A DNA stretch of 64,000 nucleotides, from NCBI GenBank assembly GCA_016218825.1, contig JACRCV010000056.1, positions 1 to 64,000 of the forward strand, given 5' to 3'. The translations under genes were made by a program, and so were the position numbers. The number at the start of each line of letters is the position of its first letter. The stretch's first letter is position 1. Shown piece after piece: positions 14,020-23,508 of the stretch. The notes under the pieces were generated by a model. That model was not told where the DNA came from. It saw nothing but the letters and a program-made list of their open reading frames with translations, and did no database searches. The stretch comes from Deltaproteobacteria bacterium (GTDB lineage: Bacteria; Myxococcota; XYA12-FULL-58-9).

Positions 14020-14511
14020 CTACTTGCGCTCGACGTATTCGGCTTCCCAGTACTTGCCCTTGTTTGCCCCCAGGCGGATCGCGACCTTGTCGCCCTTGCG
14101 CAGGTAGTAGGCGCCGGCGTTGACCACGGTGTCGGGGTCGGCGAGCGCCACGGTCTTGCCGTCCACCTTGAGCCTCGGGGCGATCACCAGCTTGTCGTTC
14201 TTCTTGACGTCCTTGCCGGCGCCGTCCTTCGCCGGCTGCAGCACGACGACGGTCAAGGCGACGAGCGGGAAGTCCCTGACAAGGACGGCGTCGATCTTCG
14301 CCTCGAGATTCTTCGGATCCTTGAGGCGCTTGCTCTGGGACATGTCGGGGTCCTTCTTGGCGCGGATCGAGCCGCCGCCCTCCGGCCCGGCGCCGGCGGC
14401 GTCATTGGCGAGCGCCGCGAGCTCCGCCATCGGGTCGGCCGCGGCTTCTTCGGCGCCGACCCCGGCGGCCAGGAACAACACCAGACCATTGGCGATGATG
14501 AACGAGCGCAT
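14020..14511 (-). CDS. Hypothetical secreted protein
   Basis: Signal peptide MRSFIIANGLVLFLAAGVGAEE; no recognised domain. Confidence 0.6.
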   Translation of the reverse strand: MRSFIIANGLVLFLAAGVGAEEAAADPMAELAALANDAAGAGPEGGGSIRAKKDPDMSQSKRLKDPKNLEAKIDAVLVRDFPLVALTVVVLQPAKDGAGKDVKKNDKLVIAPRLKVDGKTVALADPDTVVNAGAYYLRKGDKVAIRLGANKGKYWEAEYVERK

Positions 14512-14616
14512 GTGGGTCTCCTTGATCGGGTTTCCTCGAGGAAGTCCCTCACGGGAGGGAAGCGGGCGCAGTCTCGCTCGCATCGGTGCCAGGATGCAAG
14601 GGGGGCCGCGAACGGC

Positions 14617-15111
14617 TCAGGGCGTGCCGCCCTGCCCCCCCTTCGGCGGATCCCGCAGCACCCCGTAGCGTTGCACCTTGAGCTCGCCGGAGACCAGCTT
14701 GTCGCCGGCGACCCACAGCTTGGCGCCGACCATCGTCCGCAGCCGCTGTTGGGTTCGCGGCTGCAGGCTCAACGGGATCGGGCTCCCGCTCCCGTCCTTG
14801 AGCGCCAACCCGGCCTCGGCCTCGACCAGGAAGCCGACGAGCGGCTTGCTGCCGCCGACGTCGATGATCGAGTAGGTCTGGAGGCGCAGGCGCTTGCCGT
14901 CCGGGTCGAGGACGCCGACCACCTCCACCTTGCTGCTCTGCAGGCGGGCGACCTCGAGGGCGAGCTCGCCCTGGAGCTCGATGCTCCCCTGCGCCCAGAC
15001 CACCGAGACCAACGGCGCACCGACGGCGCGCGTCAGGCGTACCTCGCCCTGGTAGGTGGCCGAGTCGCCGGCCGCGGCGCAGAACAGCAGCCCGAGATAG
15101 ACGCCGAGCAT
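14617..15111 (-). CDS. Hypothetical secreted protein
   Basis: Short signal peptide MLGVYLGLLFCAAAG; predominantly beta-type composition. Confidence 0.55.
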   Translation of the reverse strand: MLGVYLGLLFCAAAGDSATYQGEVRLTRAVGAPLVSVVWAQGSIELQGELALEVARLQSSKVEVVGVLDPDGKRLRLQTYSIIDVGGSKPLVGFLVEAEAGLALKDGSGSPIPLSLQPRTQQRLRTMVGAKLWVAGDKLVSGELKVQRYGVLRDPPKGGQGGTP

Positions 15112-16748
15112 CAGCGCACCCGCACCGCGCGGAGCTGGAAGTCGGCCGCCGCCTCGGTGTGGCCGGTGATCGAGGTCGTGCCGCCGGCCGCCCCCTGAAC
15201 CAGGAACAGGTAACTGCCCGAGATCGCGATGGAGTTGGTGTAGGGCTGGCTCAGGTCACCGAGGTCGTCGGTCGAGCCGTCGCCGAGCTTCGGCCCGGTG
15301 AGCGCCAGCTCGTTGCCGCGGGCGTCGACGAAGGTGCCGAACGGATCGAAGCCCACCGGCTGCCCGGCGCCGCCGTTGACCGGCGACAGGTACAAGGCGC
15401 TCTTCGCGGCGACCTCGGTGACCTCGAGGTTGTTCGTGGCGTAGGTCGCAAGCAGCCACGCGCCCAGGCCGTCGGCGCCGAACGTCTGCAGCGCCGGATG
15501 CAGGAAGCCGCGGGCACCGTCGGCGAGCAGGGTCTTGTGCAGCAGGACGCTCGTCGCCGCGGCCGCCGGGGTGCTGGCGCCCTTGGCCTTGCCGAGGGCG
15601 TCGACCAGGTAGCGCAGCACCAGGTACGCCTGGCCGCGCTGCGCGACCGAGTCGGTGGGGCTCGCGAAGGTCGCGCTCGGCCACTCGTCGAGGGCCACCG
15701 CCGCGGCGCCGATGTTCGAGGCCCCGTAGCCGGTGAGATCCTCCATCAGGTGCGCCATGCCTTCGTCGAGCCACAGCACCTCGTTGTCGGCGGGGGCGGC
15801 GCCGTTGGCGTAGACCCGGAGCGCGAAGTTCACCAGGTGGGTGTACTCGTGCACCAGCGTACCGATCGCGACCTCGGGGGTGATGACGTCGGTGGCGCAG
15901 CCGTTCGCCGCCGTGCAGCTGGCGCGGCTCTCGGCGCCCGGGACCTGGGCCCAGAGGATGTCGGCCTCGTTGCCGGTGGCCTGCGAGTCGGCGGCCGGCA
16001 GGAAGTCACGGTGCTCGAAGAAGCCGACGACGTCGCCCATGCTCGCGAGCTTGCTCGAGAACACCACGGTCATCCGGCCGTCCTGGTCGCGGTCGAGGGC
16101 GGCGCTGTGGCCGCCGCTCTGGCCCATCAAGGTCAAGGCGTTGGTGGCCGCGACCGCGAACGCATTCGCGGCGCCGGTCGCCGCCGTCTCGTTGCCTTGG
16201 TCGTTGTCGTCGAGGACGACGTTGACCTTGAAGGCGCCGCTGGTCACCGCGATCACGGTGGCCGCGACCGCGGTGCTGTCGGTGAACGTCAGCTCCGGTG
16301 TCGTGGTGCAGGCGCCCTTGAAGCACATCTGGTTGCCGGTGCACGCCGGGCTGCAACCCCCGGCCTGCCGCGGTGTCGCCGGGTGCAGCGTCCGGCGGCC
16401 GGCGCGGATGTCGGCTACCAGGCCGTCGATGGCGGCCCGACGTCGACCCTCGGCGACGATGCGCGCCTCGAGCGCGCCGCGATCGAAGCCGGTCGGCGGG
16501 GTGCTGCTCTTGCGGCCGAGCGTCAAGGCCGTGGCGTTGGCGCCGCCCTTGCTCAGCGAGAACTCCACCTGGCCACCCGGCGCCGCCTCGCCCCCCGGCA
16601 GCGAGTAGACGCTGAGCAGGTAGGCCTCGGTGCCGGTCGTGAACGCGAGGTCCACGGTGCCGAAGTCCCCCTTCGGCCCCTCTTCGGTGGGATTGCAGGC
16701 GAGCGGGCAAAGCCCGAGCGCGAACAGCGAGACCAGGTGGCGATGCAT
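15111..16748 (-). CDS. Putative secreted zinc metallopeptidase lipoprotein (hyicolysin/M30-like)
   Basis: Lipobox-like ALGLCPLAC; HEYTHLVNF zinc motif followed by WLDEGMAHLMEDLTG; N-terminal Cys-rich stretch CSPACTGNQMCFKGAC. Confidence 0.65.
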   Translation of the reverse strand: MHRHLVSLFALGLCPLACNPTEEGPKGDFGTVDLAFTTGTEAYLLSVYSLPGGEAAPGGQVEFSLSKGGANATALTLGRKSSTPPTGFDRGALEARIVAEGRRRAAIDGLVADIRAGRRTLHPATPRQAGGCSPACTGNQMCFKGACTTTPELTFTDSTAVAATVIAVTSGAFKVNVVLDDNDQGNETAATGAANAFAVAATNALTLMGQSGGHSAALDRDQDGRMTVVFSSKLASMGDVVGFFEHRDFLPAADSQATGNEADILWAQVPGAESRASCTAANGCATDVITPEVAIGTLVHEYTHLVNFALRVYANGAAPADNEVLWLDEGMAHLMEDLTGYGASNIGAAAVALDEWPSATFASPTDSVAQRGQAYLVLRYLVDALGKAKGASTPAAAATSVLLHKTLLADGARGFLHPALQTFGADGLGAWLLATYATNNLEVTEVAAKSALYLSPVNGGAGQPVGFDPFGTFVDARGNELALTGPKLGDGSTDDLGDLSQPYTNSIAISGSYLFLVQGAAGGTTSITGHTEAAADFQLRAVRVR

Positions 16749-16865
16749 GGCGGGCTCCTTGATGAGTTCGAGGCGGTCGGCTGGAATCGACGTGCCGGCG
16801 CCGGCGATATTCATAACACAGGGGCGGTCGCGCCGGAACCGGAGTCGATGCGGTGGGTGGGCTTC

Positions 16866-18098
16866 TCAGTAGAGCGGCCGCAGCAGGTCGTAGGTCGCGT
16901 CGCGACGCTGGTAGTAGTACGGCTGTTGCCAGGGGTAGCGCAGGTCGCGGCGTCGCAGCAGGCCCGCGGTCACCAGCTGGTTCAGGGTCTCGGGGTAGGC
17001 GCCCGCCTCGGCGCGGTAGACGGCGAGCGCGCGGCGGATGCGTCCGAGCTGCGCCCGCGCCAGCTCGCTCTGCAGATCCACCTGGGTGTAGCCGAGGATC
17101 TGGCTCGGTCGCAGCTGCTGCAGGTAAGCGGTCGGTGACAACCCGAGGGCCCACGCGCCCCACAACGCCGCGACCACGAGGGCCGAGGTGATGGCGACGC
17201 GGGTGACCGCCAGCGCCCAGGTCGAGCGGTGCGGCGCGTGGATGCCGCCGACCATCGCGTCGGCGCTCGGCTTGTGCGCCACCTCGGCCAGCGGTGCGAC
17301 AATGGCGGCGTCGATCAGGGTGACGAGGGCCTTGCAGGTCTCGAACTCGCCGAGACGCGACAGATCGATGATCTTCTGGACGTCGCGATCCGGGGTGATG
17401 AGGTGATAGACGATGCGTTCGTTCTGGCCGACGTTCTTCAGGCGCGGATCGCCGCCACTGCTGCCGCCGCCCAGATCGCCGAACGCGGCGTCGAGCCCGA
17501 GGTCGTCCCCGCCCCCGGCCGCCGGCGCCGGATGGGCCGCGGCCGAGGCGGTCAGCGCGTCCAGGTCCTCGAGCTTCTCGAACTTGATGCCGTAGCCGCT
17601 GATGCGGCGGCGGATCACCGGCCACTCGTCGACCTGGCGGAACCCCTCCATCAGGAGGTTCTCGGAGCGAATCGGATCGGTATCCTCGAAGACCACGACC
17701 TCGGCCTGCGCGAACTCGTAGGAGCCGCCGTCCCAGAGGAACAGGCGGTAGATGGTCTCGGTGGTCTGCAGCCGCGCGAAGGTGCGCAGGGTCTTGTGGT
17801 CCAGCGCCCCCGACGACACCAGGATGTCGCCGAGGCGCTTCAGGGTCTTCTTCTGGGTCTCGAGCGCCGCCGTCAGCTGCTCCTCGCGCACGACCTCGGC
17901 GCGCACCAGCATGCTGCCCAAAAGCTCGCGCTTCTGACGCGTCGAGGACTCGGCCCGCACGACGTTGCCGGTGTGGAACAAGACCGTGACCTCTTGATCC
18001 CGATGGTGAACCTTCAAGGTCCCGGTCTTCCCCTGGTGGCCGATCAGCTGAAAGATGTCGGCGATGCCGAAATCCTTGAGGGTACCCCTGAGCGCCAC
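16866..18098 (-). CDS. DUF4388 (PATAN-like) domain protein with C-terminal TM region
   Basis: MALRGTLKDFGIADIFQLIGHQGKTGTLKVHHRDQEVTVLFHTGNVVRAES matches the DUF4388 pattern. Confidence 0.75.
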   Translation of the reverse strand: MALRGTLKDFGIADIFQLIGHQGKTGTLKVHHRDQEVTVLFHTGNVVRAESSTRQKRELLGSMLVRAEVVREEQLTAALETQKKTLKRLGDILVSSGALDHKTLRTFARLQTTETIYRLFLWDGGSYEFAQAEVVVFEDTDPIRSENLLMEGFRQVDEWPVIRRRISGYGIKFEKLEDLDALTASAAAHPAPAAGGGDDLGLDAAFGDLGGGSSGGDPRLKNVGQNERIVYHLITPDRDVQKIIDLSRLGEFETCKALVTLIDAAIVAPLAEVAHKPSADAMVGGIHAPHRSTWALAVTRVAITSALVVAALWGAWALGLSPTAYLQQLRPSQILGYTQVDLQSELARAQLGRIRRALAVYRAEAGAYPETLNQLVTAGLLRRRDLRYPWQQPYYYQRRDATYDLLRPLY

Positions 18099-18102
18099 GA
18101 GA

Positions 18103-20103
18103 CTAGTGCTCCTTCCGCTTGGCGTCGTAGAGCCCGAGCACGAAGGCGGTGATCACCACGACGCCCATCACCACCGCGCTGGGGATGGAGAGGGCGCGCG
18201 CCATCACCGGCGCCGGCGTCGGCACCAGATCGAGGGCCAACACCAGGCCCAGGACCCCGGCGGCAAAGAGCGCGAACAGAGAGATCCCCCTGAGCGCCGC
18301 GCCGCCCGCGAGCTGCGCGGTCCCGGTCAACGTCAACGACAGCACCTGGCGCACCCGGAGGGTGCGGGCCTGGTGGCGGTGCACCTCGATCTCCTTGCGG
18401 ATCCGACTTTGGGGATCGACGCCCTCCCGAACCACGAACGCGTGGTAGCACTGGCCGCACTGCTTCTGATCCGGCATCTCCGGGTTGCAGCGCTTGCAGG
18501 CGGCCATGCCGCAGCGCGGACACGCGACCGACGGCTTGGCCGCGCCCCGCAGCCAGGCCATCACCGCGAGGAGCAGGAGCGCCGCGAGCGCTCCGGTGGC
18601 GAACACGAAGCGCGGCACGCTACGCGACGCAAACCACAACCACAGCTGGGAGACGGCGCGCTCGTGCAGGGCGTCCGCCGGCTGCGGCACGACCAAGAGC
18701 GACCGCGGCACTCCGGCGTTGACCAGGTACGTCGGGCCGACGCGCTTGGCGTCACGGGCAAAGGCCTCGACCAGCTCGTAGTCGACCGCGGTGGCGCGGC
18801 GGTGCGCCTCTCCGGCCTTCTGCTGCTCGGCGAGCGAGTAGTACACCCGCGACATGTTGAACAGCGCCACGACGCTGTCGGCGTCGACGCTGAGCGCCCG
18901 GTTGTAGTAGGCGATCGCGGCCTGTTTGTCGCCGAGCAGGTACTTGAGGTTGCCGAGGTCGACATAGAGCCGGGCGTCGGAGGCGCCCACCCTCTCGGCG
19001 CGGCTCAACAGATCGACGGCGCGGCGCAGATCGCCCTTCCACCGGGCCCGCAAGCCCAGCGCGTAGAGGTCCTCGGCGCGCGGGTCGGTGCTCGCCTCGA
19101 GGCGGAGAGCGGCGTCCTCGGCGAGCATGTCCCGGGTGGCGAGGTAGATCGCTTCGCTGCGCGTGCCGCTGTAAGACATCAGGCTGGTGACCCGCGGCAA
19201 CAGGACGGCGGCGCCGGCCAACGCCAACAACAAGACGAGCGCGGCGATACGCTCGCGACGCTCGTAGTACAGCCCCATCAATGCGATCCAGGCGACGAGA
19301 GTCGGCAGGATGCCGATCCGGAAGAACAACGGCGTCAGCAGGAACAGCACCCCGAACAGGCCGCTCTGCAGGCGCGTCGCGCCGTGCGGCAGCAGGTGAT
19401 GGAAGTCGTGCACCATCATCCGCGCGTGGCGGTAGAGCGCCATCAGCGCGAACAACAAGGTCGCTAGCACTACCACCGCCACGCTCGCGTTCAACACCAG
19501 GCCGAGCCGCGCCCGCAAGTACGGCGCCTCGATCCAGGTCTCGAGGTAGCCGTCGAGCCCGGCGGACACCGCGGCCAGGACATGGTCGCCTTGCGCCCAC
19601 AGCGCGCGCGCCAGCACCACGTGCGGCTGTGGCAGGTCCGGGGCCACGAGGACCGCGGCCTGGGCGAGCTCGACGCCACGGCCGACGTTGCCCTTCGTCG
19701 TCGCCTGCTCGCTCTCGCGCGCCAGGGCCTCGCCGTACGCGAAGATGTTGGGCCAACCGGCCTGATCCTTCACGACGACGAGCTCGCGCAGCGCGGCGTC
19801 GGCCCCCTGCAGGCTGCCCGCCGCGAGCGCCAGGCGGCGCGTCTCCCACAGCTGTGCGATCACGGTGTCGGTGGGTGGCGGTGGCGGCGGCGGTGCGGTG
19901 TCGACGCTCGGCACCGGGGCCGCGGGCTCGGTGGCCACCGAGCTCTCGAGCTTGGCCTCGCCCTTGGTGGCGTCGTCGGCGGCCGGCGTGGCAGCCTCTT
20001 CCGTGTCGCCCTCGTCCGGGGGCGCGGCATAGGGAATGCCGGCCTGGGCTTGTGCGAGGCTCGGCAGAATCATCACCAGGGGCACCGCCCACAGCCTTCG
20101 CAT
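18103..20103 (-). CDS. TPR-repeat membrane protein with zinc-ribbon-like CxxC segment
   Basis: Signal peptide, TPR-like helices (AYYNRALSVDADSVVALFNMSRVYYSL), CPRCGMAACKRCNPEMPDQKQCGQC, C-terminal TM helices. Confidence 0.65.
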   Translation of the reverse strand: MRRLWAVPLVMILPSLAQAQAGIPYAAPPDEGDTEEAATPAADDATKGEAKLESSVATEPAAPVPSVDTAPPPPPPPTDTVIAQLWETRRLALAAGSLQGADAALRELVVVKDQAGWPNIFAYGEALARESEQATTKGNVGRGVELAQAAVLVAPDLPQPHVVLARALWAQGDHVLAAVSAGLDGYLETWIEAPYLRARLGLVLNASVAVVVLATLLFALMALYRHARMMVHDFHHLLPHGATRLQSGLFGVLFLLTPLFFRIGILPTLVAWIALMGLYYERRERIAALVLLLALAGAAVLLPRVTSLMSYSGTRSEAIYLATRDMLAEDAALRLEASTDPRAEDLYALGLRARWKGDLRRAVDLLSRAERVGASDARLYVDLGNLKYLLGDKQAAIAYYNRALSVDADSVVALFNMSRVYYSLAEQQKAGEAHRRATAVDYELVEAFARDAKRVGPTYLVNAGVPRSLLVVPQPADALHERAVSQLWLWFASRSVPRFVFATGALAALLLLAVMAWLRGAAKPSVACPRCGMAACKRCNPEMPDQKQCGQCYHAFVVREGVDPQSRIRKEIEVHRHQARTLRVRQVLSLTLTGTAQLAGGAALRGISLFALFAAGVLGLVLALDLVPTPAPVMARALSIPSAVVMGVVVITAFVLGLYDAKRKEH

Positions 20104-20280
20104 CAGTCGCTACCCCGTGAATCTTTCCAGCGTCGCTCGTCCGGCGTGATACGCGCCTCGCCCGGCGGTACATGGCTAACACAGAGCCCCAGCGGCCATC
20201 AAGAACGGTATTTCCCTAGAACCGGGAGGCCTCGTTGTGCTACGGGAGCGGCGCGGCGACCGCGGCACCGGAGGTTGGTG

Positions 20281-21075
20281 ATGGATAGACACGAGCGCGC
20301 TGGCGCAGCCTTCACGCGGCTGTGCGCGATCATGGCCCGCCTGCGCGCGCCGGGCGGCTGCCCGTGGGACAAGGCGCAAACGCTCGACAGCCTGAAGCCG
20401 TACTTGATCGAGGAGGCCTACGAGACCCTCGAGGCCCTCGAGGAAGGTGTCGCCGCCAAGCACTGCGAGGAGCTCGGCGACCTCCTGCTGCAGATCGTCT
20501 TCCAGGCGGAGATCTGCAACGAGACCGGCCGCTTCGACGCCGCGGCGGTGGCCGGCGGCATCGCCACGAAGCTCGAGCGCCGCCATCCGCACGTCTTCGG
20601 CGAGGTGCAGGTCCAGGGCGCCGCGGGGGCGCTCTTGAGCTGGGAGACCGTGAAGGCCACCGAGCGCGCCGCCGGCGAGAGCCGCCTGCACGGGGTGCCG
20701 AAGACCATGCCGGCGCTGCTTCGGGCCTACCGCACCGGCGAGAAGGCCGCGGCGATCGGCTTCGACTGGCCGGACAGCCACGCCGTCGCGCTGAAGGTCG
20801 AGGAGGAATGGAAGGAGCTCAACGAGGTGGTCGACAGCGACGCCGCCGACAAACAGGCGCGCTCGGCCGAAGAGCTCGGCGACTTGCTGTTTGCGTTGTC
20901 GAGCTACGCCCGCCACCTCGGCGTCGATCCGGAGGCCGCGCTCCGAGCCGCGACCGACAAGTTCGCCGGTCGCTTCCGCTACGTCGAGACTCGCCTCAAG
21001 GAGACCGGCCACGTCAAGGGCAAGGTCGCGCCCGAGCTCCTCGACGCGCTCTGGAACGAGGCCAAGAAAGCCTGA
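20281..21075 (+). CDS. mazG: Nucleoside triphosphate pyrophosphohydrolase MazG
   Basis: LRAPGGCPWDKAQTLDSLKPYLIEEAYETLEAL, EELGDLLLQIVFQA and second EELGDLLFALSSYAR. Confidence 0.93.
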   Translation: MDRHERAGAAFTRLCAIMARLRAPGGCPWDKAQTLDSLKPYLIEEAYETLEALEEGVAAKHCEELGDLLLQIVFQAEICNETGRFDAAAVAGGIATKLERRHPHVFGEVQVQGAAGALLSWETVKATERAAGESRLHGVPKTMPALLRAYRTGEKAAAIGFDWPDSHAVALKVEEEWKELNEVVDSDAADKQARSAEELGDLLFALSSYARHLGVDPEAALRAATDKFAGRFRYVETRLKETGHVKGKVAPELLDALWNEAKKA

Positions 21076-21099
21076 GCGTTCGCCGTCCGGCCGATCACC

Positions 21100-21400
21100 A
21101 GCAATCTTTCGGTTTTTCGAGCGGTTGAAGATACCCCCAGGCGCCTGTGGATGGACCTGTGGACAACCCGCGCCAAACGCCGCCCCTGAAGAATGCCGAT
21201 ATTCCGAGAAGATGCCGGCCAGCAATAAATACATCGCAATAACAGCAACTTAAGACAATATCCTCGACCCCTTCGCAGGGAATCCAGCTATTTCCCGAGG
21301 TTAGACCTCTCATCCACAGGCCATGGTTTTGGAGGATGTGGGGTTCAAGCGTCTCCGGGCCATTCGTCTGTGGTGCCTTACAGCCGCAATGGTTTCCCAC
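21100..21400. other. AT-rich intergenic region between convergent mazG and murJ with DnaA-box-like nonamers
   Basis: TTGTCCACA (complement, about 21158-21166), TCATCCACA (about 21310-21318), CCATCCACA (complement, about 21146-21154); AT-rich stretch about 21222-21262 in a GC-rich genome. Confidence 0.35.
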
Positions 21401-21459
21401 TCGCGCCGGCGTCGAACGCTAGAGCGGCATTGGCCGGATGGGTCTCGGGCCCGTCCCGG

Positions 21460-23064
21460 CTAGCGGCTTCTCTGCAGCCGCCGTCTGAGGGCGCCGGTCA
21501 CCCGCGACAGCTCCTCGGCGCGAAAGACGGCTTGGACCGCGACGTAGGAGAGCGCGCCGAGCGCGACCAGGAGCGCCAGGGCCAGGACGTTCGCCGCGGA
21601 GGTCCCCTGCCCCCAGGTCCCGAGCACCCGGCTCAGCGCGTAGACCGCGAGCCCCATCAGCAGTGCCGCCGCGAGGTCGCGTCCCACGCCGGCGAGCACG
21701 TGGCGCAGCCCGAGGCGCCCGAGGCGGCGGCGCAAGAACACGAGCTGGGTCAGGAGCTGCACCCACGCCGAGAGGCTCACCGAGAGCGCCAGCCCCATGA
21801 ACCCCAAGCGCTCGGCCAGAAACGGCGCCAGCGCCAGGTTGGTGAACAGGCCGATGGCGCCGGCCGCGACCGGGGTCCGGGTGTCCTTGATCGCGAAGAA
21901 CGCCTGGCCGACCACGCGGATGCCGGAGACCGCGACCAGGCCGACGTTGAAGGCGACGAGCGCCGCGGCGGTGCGGACCGCGCTCTCGGCGTCGAAGCGG
22001 CCGTGCTGAAAGACCGTGGCGATGATCGGCAACGCCAGCGCGATCTGGCCGGCCGCCGCCGGCACGGTCACGAAGCTCATCAGGCGCAACGAGTCCCCGA
22101 GCGCCGCGATCAGGCCCTTGGAGTCGGCGGTGGCGCTGGCGTCGGAGAACGCCGGCAAGCTCGCGGTGGCGATGGCGATGGCGAACACTCCGAGCGGCAA
22201 TTGCAGGAATCGATCGGCGTTGTAGAGGTAGGTCAGCGCCCCCTCGCCGAGGTAGCTGGTGAACAGCCGCAGCGCCGCGACGTTGAGCTGATAGACCGCC
22301 AAGGCCGCGACCGCCGGCAGCATCAACCACAGGACCCGCCGCACCTCCGGCCCGAGCACGAAGCGGGGCCGCACGAGGAGGCCGGCGCGATAGAGGGCCA
22401 CGAGCTGCAAGGTGAGCTGCGCGCCGCCGCCGAGGAGCACGCCGAGCGCCACCCCGAGCATCGGCGGATCGACGACGCGCGCCAGGGTCACCATCGACAG
22501 GATGTGGATCAGGTTGAAGAGCGCCGGCGACGCCGCCGACGACGCGAAGCGCTTGCGGGCATTGAGCGCTCCCATCGCCAGCGCCACCATGCTGATGAGC
22601 GCCATGAACGGGAACATCGTACGGGTCAAGAACACCGTGAGCTCGAGCTTGCCCGGCACCGCGCCGTAGCCGCTCGCGAACACCCGGACGATCGGCTCGG
22701 CGCCGAGGATGCAGAGGAGCGCCAGGCCGACGCTGAGCACCGGGAAGACGCCGAGCGCCTCGCTCATGACCTGGCGCGCCTTGTCCTCGCCGCCCTTCCG
22801 CTGGGCCTCGTTGAACACCGGCAAGAAGGCCACGGTCAGCGAGCCCTCGGCGACCAGCATCCGGAAGGTGTTCGGGATCGTGAACGCCATCAGGAAGGCG
22901 TCGGTGGCGTTCGTGACGCCGAAGAGGTGGGCGAAGATCGTGTCGCGGACCAGGCCCAGCACCCGGCTCAGCATCGTATAGAGGCTGACGGTGCTCGCGT
23001 GCCGCGCCACGCTCGGCCCGGTCGACGCCACCGTCGCGCCGGAGCTGCCGCTCTTCGCCAACAC
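21460..23064 (-). CDS. murJ: Lipid II flippase MurJ (MviN family)
   Basis: Polytopic protein; SRVLGLVRDTIFAHLFGVTNATDAFLMAFTIPNTFRMLVAEGSLTVAFLPVF. Probable TTG/GTG start. Confidence 0.92.
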   Translation of the reverse strand: MLAKSGSSGATVASTGPSVARHASTVSLYTMLSRVLGLVRDTIFAHLFGVTNATDAFLMAFTIPNTFRMLVAEGSLTVAFLPVFNEAQRKGGEDKARQVMSEALGVFPVLSVGLALLCILGAEPIVRVFASGYGAVPGKLELTVFLTRTMFPFMALISMVALAMGALNARKRFASSAASPALFNLIHILSMVTLARVVDPPMLGVALGVLLGGGAQLTLQLVALYRAGLLVRPRFVLGPEVRRVLWLMLPAVAALAVYQLNVAALRLFTSYLGEGALTYLYNADRFLQLPLGVFAIAIATASLPAFSDASATADSKGLIAALGDSLRLMSFVTVPAAAGQIALALPIIATVFQHGRFDAESAVRTAAALVAFNVGLVAVSGIRVVGQAFFAIKDTRTPVAAGAIGLFTNLALAPFLAERLGFMGLALSVSLSAWVQLLTQLVFLRRRLGRLGLRHVLAGVGRDLAAALLMGLAVYALSRVLGTWGQGTSAANVLALALLVALGALSYVAVQAVFRAEELSRVTGALRRRLQRSR

Positions 23065-23196
23065 CCGCTCCTTACGCGGCTTGACAGTGGCCGCCCACCT
23101 CTGTTACCTCGCCGACTCCTGGCGTCGCCAGCCGACGAGTGTCGGTGACGAGACCGGGTTGTGTCAAAGGTCATTGGACTTTCTCGGGAGTGAATC

Positions 23197-23463
23197 GTGG
23201 CCAACCATCCATCAGCGGCAAAGCGGGCGCGTCAGGCGCTGCGGAAGACGGCGCGCAACCATCGGATCCGGAGTCGGGTGAAGACCTCGACCCGCGCGTT
23301 CCGCGACGCGATCACCGCCGGCGACAAGACCGCTTCGCTCACCGCGCTCGAGAGCGCCGCGAAGCAGCTGCGCCGGGCCGCGTCCAAGGGTGTGCTGCAC
23401 AAGCGCACCGCCTCGCGCCGCGTGTCCCGCCTGATGCGGGCCGCGAACAAGGCCGGGCTCTAG
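23197..23463 (+). CDS. rpsT: 30S ribosomal protein S20
   Basis: MANHPSAAKRARQALRKTARNHRIRSRVKTSTRAF; GTG start; divergent from murJ. Confidence 0.95.
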   Translation: MANHPSAAKRARQALRKTARNHRIRSRVKTSTRAFRDAITAGDKTASLTALESAAKQLRRAASKGVLHKRTASRRVSRLMRAANKAGL

Positions 23464-23508
23464 AGCTTCGCAGTAGACGTGGTCGACGCCGGCGGCCTCG
23501 GGTCGCCG

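Noticed and set aside
21301-21400. tRNA or tmRNA in the mazG-murJ gap suggested by GGGGTTCAAG
   Set aside because: No T-arm stem pairing or acceptor/CCA arrangement found around it.
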